From positions 1 to 33,778 of the forward strand of contig MGCF01000091.1 of NCBI GenBank assembly GCA_001788495.1: a stretch of DNA of 33,778 bases, in the 5' to 3' direction. Shown piece by piece: positions 1-5,569 of the stretch. The DNA is from Candidatus Rokubacteria bacterium RIFCSPLOWO2_02_FULL_73_56. Its GTDB lineage: Bacteria > Methylomirabilota > Methylomirabilia > Rokubacteriales > CSP1-6. The position numbers and the translations under genes are program-made. Position 1 is the stretch's first letter, and every line of letters begins with the position of its first letter. A model generated the notes under the pieces. That model was not told the DNA's origin. It was given only the letters and a program-made list of their open reading frames with translations, and ran no database searches.

Positions 1-894
1 CTGATCGCGAGCGTCATCGTGTTCTCGCTCGCCCGGCTCATCCCGGGCGACGTCGTCACGCTCATGATGGAGGAGAACCAGTACGCGCAGGACCTCGCCG
101 AGATGCGCGCCAAGCTCGGCCTCGACCGATCGATCCACACGCAGTACGTCGACTGGATGGGCCGCGTCGCGCGCGGCGACCTCGGCCAGTCGCTCTACAC
201 GGGGAAGCCCGTGCTCCGCGAGCTGGCGTGGCGCCTGCCCGTGAGCCTCGAGCTCGGCGCGGTCGCGCTGGTCTTCGCCGTGCTGATCGGCGTCCCGATC
301 GGCATCGTCGCGGCGGTCCGCCAGGACACGCTCCGGGACTACGTGGCCCGGAGCGGCGCGATCCTCGGGCTCTCCGTGCCCGGCTTCTGGCTCGGCACGC
401 TCGTCGTCGTGCTGCCGGCGATCTACTTCGGCTGGAGCCCGCCGATCGAGTTCACCGCGTTCGCCGACGACCCGTGGCGGCACGTCGCGCAGTTCCTGCT
501 CCCGGGGCTCCTGCTGGGCGTCGCGTCGGCGGCCTCGATCATGCGGCTGACGCGGACCCAGCTGCTGGAGGTGCTGCGCCAGGACTACGTGCGCACCGCG
601 TGGTCGAAGGGGCTCGCCGAGCCGCGCGTGGTCCTCAAGCACAGCCTGAAGAACGCCCTGATCCCGGTGGTGACGGTGCTCGGCATCCAGATCGCGCAGA
701 TCCTGTCGGGGACCGTGATCTTCGAGTCGATCTTCGGGCTGCCGGGCATGGGCCGCTTCCTCTTCGACGCGATCACCGAGCGGGACTACCCGGTCATCCA
801 GGGGATCAACCTCGTCATCGTCGCGACGGTCGTGCTGGTCAACCTGGTGGTGGACGTGGCGTACGCGTGGCTCGACCCGCGCATCCGGTACTGA
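1..894 (+). CDS. ABC transporter permease, DppB/OppB type (5' partial)
   Basis: Inner-membrane permease of a binding-protein-dependent importer of the dipeptide/oligopeptide/nickel class. The frame is open from base 1, so the start and first transmembrane helix lie outside the window. Several hydrophobic segments are visible. The cytoplasmic EAA loop, the contact site for the ATPase, is clear near the C-terminus: EVLRQDYVRTAWSKGL followed by HSLKNALIPVVTVLG. The protein ends in the family-typical WLDPRIRY. The next gene starts five bases after the stop and encodes the partner permease, so the two are almost certainly co-translated. The substrate-binding protein and ATPases would lie upstream or elsewhere. 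The exact substrate (peptide, nickel, opine or sugar-peptide) cannot be read from a permease. Family assignment is firm; substrate is unknown. Confidence 0.93.
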   Translation: MIASVIVFSLARLIPGDVVTLMMEENQYAQDLAEMRAKLGLDRSIHTQYVDWMGRVARGDLGQSLYTGKPVLRELAWRLPVSLELGAVALVFAVLIGVPIGIVAAVRQDTLRDYVARSGAILGLSVPGFWLGTLVVVLPAIYFGWSPPIEFTAFADDPWRHVAQFLLPGLLLGVASAASIMRLTRTQLLEVLRQDYVRTAWSKGLAEPRVVLKHSLKNALIPVVTVLGIQIAQILSGTVIFESIFGLPGMGRFLFDAITERDYPVIQGINLVIVATVVLVNLVVDVAYAWLDPRIRY

Positions 895-899
895 CGCCC

Positions 900-1820
900 G
901 TGGCGCGGCCGGTCGAGATCGAGCAGGTCGAGCGGTGGGCGGTCGGCGGCGCGCGCCCCGGCGCGCTGCACAGGGCGCTCGTCGGCCTGGCGCGGTTCTG
1001 CCGGGGGAAGCCGCTCGGGGCGTTCGGCGGGCTGGTCGTGCTCGCACTCCTGCTGGCGGCCGCCTTCGCCGAGCACATCGCGCCGTACGACTTCGACGCG
1101 CAGATCCCCGGCGCGCGGCTGGTGCCGCCCGGGACGGAATTCTGGTTCGGCACCGACAACGTGAGCCGCGACATCTTCAGCCGGATCGTGTTCGGCGCGC
1201 GCGTGTCCGTCACGGTCGGCTTCTCCACGGTGCTCCTGGCGGCGCTCCTCGCGGCGACGATCGGGATCACGAGCGGCTACTTCCGCGGGCGCTACGACAT
1301 CGTGGTCCAGCGGATCGTGGACGCCTGGCAGTCCTTCCCGTACCTGGTCATCATCCTGTCGCTCCTCGCCGTGCTCGGCCCGGGCATGCTGAACACGATC
1401 CTCTCGCTCTCGATCCTGACGGCGGCGGCGACCTCGCGCGTGATCCGGAGCGCGACGCTCTCGGTCGTCGAGCACCCGTACATCGAGGCCGCGCGCGCGC
1501 TCGGGAGCGGGCACGCGCGCCTCATGCTGCGCCACATCCTGCCCAACGTGGCGCCGACGATCGTCGTGGTCGCGACGATCTCGCTCGGCGGCGTGATCCT
1601 CGCCGAGTCGGCGCTCTCGTTCCTCGGCTACGGCGTGCCGCCGCCGCATCCCTCGTGGGGCGGCATGCTCTCCGGCTCGGGCCGCACGTACATGTACAAG
1701 GCGCCGTGGATGGCCATCTGGCCCGGCGTCGCGATCTCGCTCGTCGTCTTCGGGTTCAACATGCTCGGCGACGCACTGCGCGACGTCCTCGACCCGCGTT
1801 TGCGTGGCCGTGCGAGGTGA
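900..1820 (+). CDS. ABC transporter permease, DppC/OppC type
   Basis: Second permease of the same importer, 306 residues, close to the usual family length of about 300. A GTG start is chosen because it lies five bases after the upstream stop, where the DppC-like N-terminal tail begins; no strong Shine-Dalgarno is seen, which fits translational coupling. The OppC N-terminal helix is followed by the periplasmic segment around FWFGTDNVSRDIFSRIVFGA, characteristic of DppC proteins. The EAA loop is seen as EAARALGSGHARLMLRHILP, then ILAESALSFLGYGVPPP. The end, DALRDVLDPRLRG, is also typical. No ABC ATPase genes follow: the next 300 bases hold a promoter and a structured RNA, so this operon ends here. 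Family is certain; substrate is not known. Confidence 0.94.
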   Translation: MARPVEIEQVERWAVGGARPGALHRALVGLARFCRGKPLGAFGGLVVLALLLAAAFAEHIAPYDFDAQIPGARLVPPGTEFWFGTDNVSRDIFSRIVFGARVSVTVGFSTVLLAALLAATIGITSGYFRGRYDIVVQRIVDAWQSFPYLVIILSLLAVLGPGMLNTILSLSILTAAATSRVIRSATLSVVEHPYIEAARALGSGHARLMLRHILPNVAPTIVVVATISLGGVILAESALSFLGYGVPPPHPSWGGMLSGSGRTYMYKAPWMAIWPGVAISLVVFGFNMLGDALRDVLDPRLRGRAR

Positions 1821-1842
1821 GCGGCGCCGCGCGATAAGACTC

Positions 1843-1871
1843 TTGACGAGGGCGTGGCGCAGGCGTACAGA
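1843..1871 (+). promoter_or_regulatory. sigma70-like promoter ahead of the structured RNA
   Basis: TTGACG at 1843-1848 and TACAGA at 1866-1871 are separated by exactly 17 bases, the optimal spacing for a vegetative promoter. It lies 22 bases after the permease stop and points into a hairpin-rich stretch without a convincing gene. The predicted start site is about 1878. This is a pattern match and has not been tested. Confidence 0.55.
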
Positions 1872-1877
1872 GGAAGC

Positions 1878-2111
1878 GACGGCGGTCGTGAACCAGCGGG
1901 TCGCACCGCCGTTGGGCCCACTCCAGCCAGGAGGTGTGGATGGAGAATACCCCACCGGACTCGGCAGCTGCGCCGCCTGGAGCTTGCTAGCAGCCTCGAG
2001 CGGCGCCCAAAGACCTGCAGGACCAAGGGCCCGGCTGATGCCGGGACGCGCAGCAGAGCCTGCGCAACCATGACAGGGGCCGTCGTGGGCGGGGACGCCC
2101 GCCCACGCCCC
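1878..2111 (+). ncRNA. candidate structured non-coding RNA or long 5' leader
   Basis: A run of perfect inverted repeats fills this stretch: CGGCGGT 1880-1886 with ACCGCCG 1905-1911; TTGGG 1912-1916 with CCCAA 2006-2010, enclosing GCGCCGC 1970-1976 with GCGGCGC 2000-2006; CCCGGC 2030-2035 with GCCGGG 2040-2045 around a TGAT loop; GCGCAG 2048-2053 with CTGCGC 2060-2065; and a final 9-bp GC hairpin. A good promoter precedes it. Open frames across it encode Arg/Pro/Ala-rich sequences resembling no family. It could be a free small RNA, the leader of the C39-like gene that opens directly behind it, or the RNA-coding end of a decayed mobile element such as an IS110-type bridge-RNA region. No known RNA family was recognised with certainty. 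No transposase is next to it. Confidence 0.5.
2085..2106 (+). terminator. GC-rich hairpin ending the structured RNA
   Basis: GTGGGCGGG (2085-2093), loop GACG and CCCGCCCAC (2098-2106) form a perfect 9-bp stem. GGGGC at 2076-2080 and GCCCC at 2107-2111 can lengthen it. There is no T-tract, so it could be a weak or Rho-assisted terminator, a processing barrier, or simply the last domain of the RNA. Confidence 0.4.
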
Positions 2112-2288
2112 CACTGAACGGACCTGCCCACCGATCTCTTCCTCGCCGCGTCCGGATTCTCCGCCGCGGGTCTGCTCGCGGCCGTTCCGCCCGCCTGCCG
2201 TCGCGGCGTCGATCCCGCGCCGGCGTCGCGGGCCGACGGTGACGACGCGCTGCTCGAGTTCCCGGAATGGCGGCCGCGCCGGCCCGCC

Positions 2289-3149
2289 GTGCGCCTCGTG
2301 CCCACCCTGAGCGTCCTCGCCGAGGCCTCCCCGGCCTTCCGCTTCGAGGTGTCGGCGCGCGCGGCCGGTGGGTGGACGCCCTGGGTTGGCGCGGCGACGG
2401 TGGGAGACGCCGGCTTCGCGCCGCTCCCCGCGGCGGCGGGCGCGCTCGCCGCCGAGATCGACGAGCTCGTCGCCGCCCCGCCCGCCGACGCCGTGCGGCT
2501 GCGCCTGCGCCTGCCGGTGGCCGGCGCCGCGGCGCTCGCCCGGGCGCCCTGGCTGGTGGCGCTCTCGGCGTGGGACGGCGCGCCGGAGGCGTCCGACGCC
2601 GCGACGAACCCGCGCGTGCGGCTCGCGGTGCCGCCGCGCAGCCAGATGGAGGAGGACCCGGCGATCCGGATGCGCATCTGCTCGCCGACGAGCGTGGCGA
2701 TGGTCCTCGAGCACCACGGGCGGCGGGTCGCCACGGCGGCGCTCGCCGCGGAGGTGTTCCACGCCGGGCTCGACCGCTACGGCGTCTGGCCCGCGGCGAT
2801 CCGCGCCGCGGGCCGGCACGGGGTCGCCGGCTACGTGCTGCGCTTCCCGGGGTGGGCGGCGGCGGCCTGGTGCCTCGCGCAGGGGCTGCCGGTGATCGCC
2901 TCCGTGCGGTACGCGGCGGGCGAGCTCTGCGGCGCCGCGCTCGCGGAGACCTCCGGGCACCTGCTCGTGCTGACCGGCGTGGACGGCGAGCGGGTCCTCG
3001 TCAACGACCCCGCGGCGCCCTCCGCCGCGAGCGTCGCGCGCAGCTACGCGCGCGCCGAGCTCGGGCGCGCGTGGCTCGCGCGCGGCGGCGTCGGCTACGT
3101 GCTCTTCAGGCCGACCACGTCCCCCAGCGCCCGTTCTCCACGGCCGTGA
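2289..3149 (+). CDS. C39-like (papain-fold) peptidase family protein
   Basis: The C-terminal half carries the C39_2-type papain fold: a catalytic Cys in RICSPTSVAMVLEHHG, His in TSGHLLVLTG, and Asn/Asp in VLVNDPAAPS. The N-terminal half is a beta-rich domain with a GGWTPWVG-type motif seen in related exported proteins. The listed GTG is the first conventional start codon. The same frame stays open upstream to a TGA at 2115 with strong GC3, and a hydrophobic stretch (LFLAASGFSAAGLLAAV) there looks like a signal sequence. The real start may therefore be the CTG at 2124, or the 5' end may have been damaged. It is probably exported and acts on peptides or cell-wall links (inference). Its last 44 bases overlap the convergent hydrolase gene. 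Fold is fairly sure; start is unsure. Confidence 0.8.
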   Translation: MRLVPTLSVLAEASPAFRFEVSARAAGGWTPWVGAATVGDAGFAPLPAAAGALAAEIDELVAAPPADAVRLRLRLPVAGAAALARAPWLVALSAWDGAPEASDAATNPRVRLAVPPRSQMEEDPAIRMRICSPTSVAMVLEHHGRRVATAALAAEVFHAGLDRYGVWPAAIRAAGRHGVAGYVLRFPGWAAAAWCLAQGLPVIASVRYAAGELCGAALAETSGHLLVLTGVDGERVLVNDPAAPSAASVARSYARAELGRAWLARGGVGYVLFRPTTSPSARSPRP

Positions 3150-3945
3150 GGAACTCGGCGACGTGCAGGTTGAAGAGGCCGGGCTCCTCGATGTTGACCG
3201 TGTGGCCGGTCATCGGGACGACGACGAGCCCGGCGTGCGGCAGGTGCTGGCGCATGAACAGCGCGGGCTCGACGCACGGCGCGTCCTGGTCGCCCGTCAT
3301 CACGAGCGTCGGCACGCGGAGCGCGTGGAGCTCGCGCTCGAGCTCGAAGATCGTCTTGCGCGCGACGATCACGCCGCGGATGAGGCGGGCGCAGGCCGTC
3401 GCGTCGTGCTCCCGCGCGTAGGCGAGGAACTCCTCCCAGCCGCGCGGGTCCTTGTGGCGGAAGGCCCGGCGGGTCGGCAGCGTCTGGAAGTTGCGGATCA
3501 GCGCCTCGATGCCGTCGCGCTCGAGGGCCTCGGCGGTCGCGCGCTGCGCCGCGACGAACTCCTCGCGGCCGACCGTGCCGCTGCCGCAGCCCACGATGAC
3601 CAGGCTCCGGACCATCTCCGGGTGCGCGATGCCGAAGTTGAGGGCGACGTTGGCGCCCATCGAGCAGCCGCCGACGTGCGCCTGGCGGACCCCGAGATGG
3701 CGCAGGAGCTGGTGCAGGTCCTCGATGAGCGTCGCGTGCGTGTACGCGGCGGCGTCCTTCGGGACGCTCGAGGGCGGGTAGCCGCGGTGGTTGTACGTGA
3801 TGACGCGATAGCGTCGGGCGAAGTGCCGGACCTGGGGCTCCCACGAGCGGTAGTCGCCGCCGAACTCGTGGCTCCACACGAGCGGGACGCCCTGGCCGGT
3901 GTCCTCGTAGTAGAGCTCGACGCCGTTGACGCGGGCGGTGGGCAT
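3106..3945 (-). CDS. alpha/beta hydrolase
   Basis: A 279-residue alpha/beta-hydrolase-fold protein, normal in length. The nucleophile elbow is GGCSMGAN (catalytic Ser). The acid is probably in MTGDQDAPC, and the catalytic His is in GHTVNIEEP. The N-terminus, VNGVELYYEDTGQGVPLVW, is the usual first strand and oxyanion region. No signal peptide is visible, so it is cytoplasmic. The ATG is preceded by GGGAGGG about eight bases upstream. The substrate cannot be inferred: the family includes esterases, enol-lactone hydrolases and C-C hydrolases. A TACAAT box on this strand 24 bases upstream faces an identical box for the divergent lipoprotein gene. The 3' end overlaps the convergent peptidase gene. 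Confidence 0.9.
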   Translation of the reverse strand: MPTARVNGVELYYEDTGQGVPLVWSHEFGGDYRSWEPQVRHFARRYRVITYNHRGYPPSSVPKDAAAYTHATLIEDLHQLLRHLGVRQAHVGGCSMGANVALNFGIAHPEMVRSLVIVGCGSGTVGREEFVAAQRATAEALERDGIEALIRNFQTLPTRRAFRHKDPRGWEEFLAYAREHDATACARLIRGVIVARKTIFELERELHALRVPTLVMTGDQDAPCVEPALFMRQHLPHAGLVVVPMTGHTVNIEEPGLFNLHVAEFLTAVENGRWGTWSA

Positions 3946-3968
3946 CGTCGGGACCCTCCCCAGGGCGG

Positions 3969-3992
3969 ATTGTAACCAACTCGGGGTACAAT
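3969..3992. promoter_or_regulatory. face-to-face TACAAT -10 boxes between divergent genes
   Basis: ATTGTA (3969-3974) and TACAAT (3987-3992) are exact inverted copies separated by 12 bases, so each strand carries a consensus-like -10 box directed at its own gene. The minus-strand box would give the hydrolase mRNA a leader of about 16 bases with its Shine-Dalgarno. The plus-strand box lies only nine bases before the lipoprotein ATG, which suggests a nearly leaderless transcript. Neither has a good -35. The pair could also be an operator. Confidence 0.45.
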
Positions 3993-4001
3993 GCGGCGCG
4001 A

Positions 4002-4259
4002 ATGCGAAGGACGCTGGGAGCGATCGGTCTGGCGGTGCCGCTGCTCGTCGTCGCGTGCGGCCGGAGCGACAACCGCGAGTGGATGAAGATCGATCGACCG
4101 TACACGACCGCGGAGTTCCGGCGCGACTACGCCGAGTGCTCGAAGGGCGGCAAGCTCGACGAGGATTGCATGAAGCGCCGGGGCTGGGTCGCCGTCACGC
4201 CGCCGAAGACCGAGGAGAAGCCGACCGAACCCCAGGGGCCGGCCTACCGGCCGCGCTAG
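4002..4259 (+). CDS. small lipoprotein of unknown function
   Basis: An 85-residue protein with a type II signal peptide: an MRR start, a hydrophobic core and lipobox VVAC with the lipidated Cys at residue 19. The mature part contains two cysteines in AECSKGGKLDEDCMKRRGW, a C-x(n)-C-M-x(3)-G-W arrangement found in various small proteobacterial envelope lipoproteins and possibly forming a disulfide. The C-terminus is Pro/Lys/Glu-rich and likely disordered. No Shine-Dalgarno precedes the ATG and a TACAAT box sits nine bases upstream, so translation may be leaderless. It is followed by two hairpins and faces the paralogue pair on the other strand. No function can be assigned. Confidence 0.8.
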   Translation: MRRTLGAIGLAVPLLVVACGRSDNREWMKIDRPYTTAEFRRDYAECSKGGKLDEDCMKRRGWVAVTPPKTEEKPTEPQGPAYRPR

Positions 4260-4276
4260 GACTGTCGGCGTATCGA

Positions 4277-4305
4277 GGAGCGCCACGGGTTTCCCGGGAC
4301 GCTCC
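4277..4305 (+). terminator. two-tier hairpin after the lipoprotein gene
   Basis: GGAGCG (4277-4282) pairs with CGCTCC (4300-4305), and inside it CGGG (4286-4289) pairs with CCCG (4293-4296) around TTT. It lies 17 bases after the lipoprotein stop, in the gap between convergent genes. Confidence 0.4.
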
Positions 4306-4319
4306 GAGCGCTGGGGGGT

Positions 4320-4346
4320 GTGGGGGGCCAGTTCGGGGCCCCCCAC
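4320..4346. terminator. bidirectional terminator-like hairpin
   Basis: GTGGGGGGCC (4320-4329) and GGCCCCCCAC (4337-4346) form a perfect 10-bp stem with a seven-base loop. It sits between the convergent lipoprotein gene and the minus-strand gene ending at 4351, so it can serve both. There is no long T-tract on either side. Confidence 0.55.
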
Positions 4347-4350
4347 GTTG

Positions 4351-4836
4351 CTAGACGGCCTCGCGCTCGCGGGGCGCAAGGTACCGCTCGGCGAGCCGCG
4401 CCGCCAGGTCGCGCACGCGGTCCGTGGTCCCGGCGTCGGCGTTGAGGGCGGCGAGGCTCTCCGCGATCCGGATGCACTGCTCCACCATCGAGCGGTCGCC
4501 GATCGCGCCGAATGCCTCGGCCGCGTCGAGCACGCCGTTGAGCGAGCCCTGCTGCCGGGCGCGGAAGAGCGCCGTCCAGTAGGTCTCGCGCGCGCGCGCC
4601 TCGGAGGCCCGGGCGAAGCCCGGGATCGCGCCGATCCGGAGCGACGCCGCCGCGACCTCGACGAGTCCCACCCAGCCGGGGCTCCCGAGCGCTGCCGCGT
4701 AGGCCTGGCGCCAGGCGCGCACGGCGGCGCTGGCGTTGCCCTCGGCGAGCGCCTCGTCCATCCGCTGCAGGTGCTGCGTCCACGAGCCCTCCGCCGTGCT
4801 CAGCATCGGGATGATCCGGTCGATCCCAGCCTTCAT
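4351..4836 (-). CDS. hypothetical helical protein, cytoplasmic paralogue
   Basis: A 161-residue alpha-helical protein. The ATG is chosen because GAGGGGG precedes it by about eight bases; the open frame extends further upstream only with unlikely Arg/Ser-rich sequence. It aligns over its whole length with the next upstream gene: RAWRQAYAAALGS versus LAWREGYAAALAS, YWTALFRARQQGS versus YRAALFRARDSAS, and MVEQCIRIAESLAAL versus VVEQCIRVARGLAAL. Unlike that neighbour it has no signal peptide. The repeated helical pairs resemble TPR/SEL1-like packing, but no domain was recognised with certainty. The two genes lie 28 bases apart and are probably one operon. Function unknown. Confidence 0.75.
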   Translation of the reverse strand: MKAGIDRIIPMLSTAEGSWTQHLQRMDEALAEGNASAAVRAWRQAYAAALGSPGWVGLVEVAAASLRIGAIPGFARASEARARETYWTALFRARQQGSLNGVLDAAEAFGAIGDRSMVEQCIRIAESLAALNADAGTTDRVRDLAARLAERYLAPREREAV

Positions 4837-4864
4837 CGCGAGCCCCCTCTCGTCGTTCTCGGTC

Positions 4865-5413
4865 TCAGTTGGTGACGCGGAGCCGCTCGACTTCGAGCTC
4901 GCGCGCCGCCCAGCGCTCGGCGAACCGGCGCACCTGCGCCTCGGCGCGCGCGTCGCGCACCAGCGCGGCCAGCCCGCGCGCGACGCGGATGCACTGCTCG
5001 ACGACCTCGCCGTCGCCGAGCCCGGCGAACGCCTCGGCCGTGCGCAGCACGCCCGCGACGGACGCGGAATCACGCGCGCGGAAGAGCGCGGCGCGGTAGA
5101 TCTTCCTCGCCTTGGTCCGCGCCGCCGCCCGGAAGGCGCCGGCGTCACCGATGCGGAGATAGACGTCGCCGACGGCGATCAACCCCTCCCAGTGGCGGCT
5201 GGCCAGCGCGGCCGCGTACCCCTCGCGCCAGGCCAGGAGGGCGCCGCGCACGTCCCCGCCGTCGAGCGCCGCCTCGCTGCGCTCGAGGTGTGGTTGCCAC
5301 TGGGTGTGCCTCTCGATGGCCAGCGCATGGCTGGCGTGCGTCTCGTGGACCGCGCCAGCGACGAGCGTCAGCGCGATCAGGAAGACCCGGAGCACCGGCA
5401 GATAGCGAGTCAT
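4865..5413 (-). CDS. hypothetical exported helical protein, paralogue of its neighbour
   Basis: A 182-residue protein. The ATG at the listed start has AGGAGG five bases upstream and opens a clear Sec signal peptide: MTRYLPVLRVFLIALTLVAG, with cleavage likely after THA. The mature part is a helical tetratricopeptide-like chain homologous to the following cytoplasmic gene, including VVEQCIRVARGLAALV. The pair therefore looks like a duplication in which one copy is exported and the other retained. The promoter must lie in the AT-rich gap shared with the divergent regulator gene. That gap carries three TGGTCAA-type repeats, so joint control by one DNA-binding protein is plausible but is only inferred. 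Function unknown. Confidence 0.78.
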   Translation of the reverse strand: MTRYLPVLRVFLIALTLVAGAVHETHASHALAIERHTQWQPHLERSEAALDGGDVRGALLAWREGYAAALASRHWEGLIAVGDVYLRIGDAGAFRAAARTKARKIYRAALFRARDSASVAGVLRTAEAFAGLGDGEVVEQCIRVARGLAALVRDARAEAQVRRFAERWAARELEVERLRVTN

Positions 5414-5519
5414 CACATCCTCCTGAAGCTCGATCAGCGTGCTCACGACTTTCCGGTAATCGCAAGGACGGGGCCAACACGGAATCGCTTTTAGATCACA
5501 TACTTAGAAACTTTACGAA

Positions 5520-5566
5520 CTGGTCAAACACGGGGGTGGTCAAGAGCTGAACAGCAGATTGACCAG
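5520..5566. promoter_or_regulatory. TGGTCAA repeat cluster in a divergent control region
   Basis: TGGTCAA occurs at 5521-5527 and 5537-5543, with the inverted form TTGACCA at 5559-5565. The first and third copies extend to an 8-bp inverted pair, CTGGTCAA/TTGACCAG. The cluster lies in an unusually AT-rich gap of about 155 bp between the exported helical protein and the giant regulator. It is a candidate operator. Read on the minus strand, the first two copies are TTGACC and could instead be -35 boxes, although no -10 at ideal spacing was found. The third copy ends four bases before the first ATG of the regulator. Confidence 0.45.
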
Positions 5567-5569
5567 CGA

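Noticed and set aside
1804-2117. Two overlapping plus-strand reading frames of 87-89 codons
   Set aside because: Arg/Pro/Ala-rich without motifs, and they coincide with dense perfect hairpins; better explained as a structured RNA.
2070-2117. Selenocysteine readthrough of the TGA at 2115 in the C39-like frame
   Set aside because: The TGA lies in an unconserved, probably non-coding stretch and not at a redox cysteine; the hairpins there lie before, not after, the codon.
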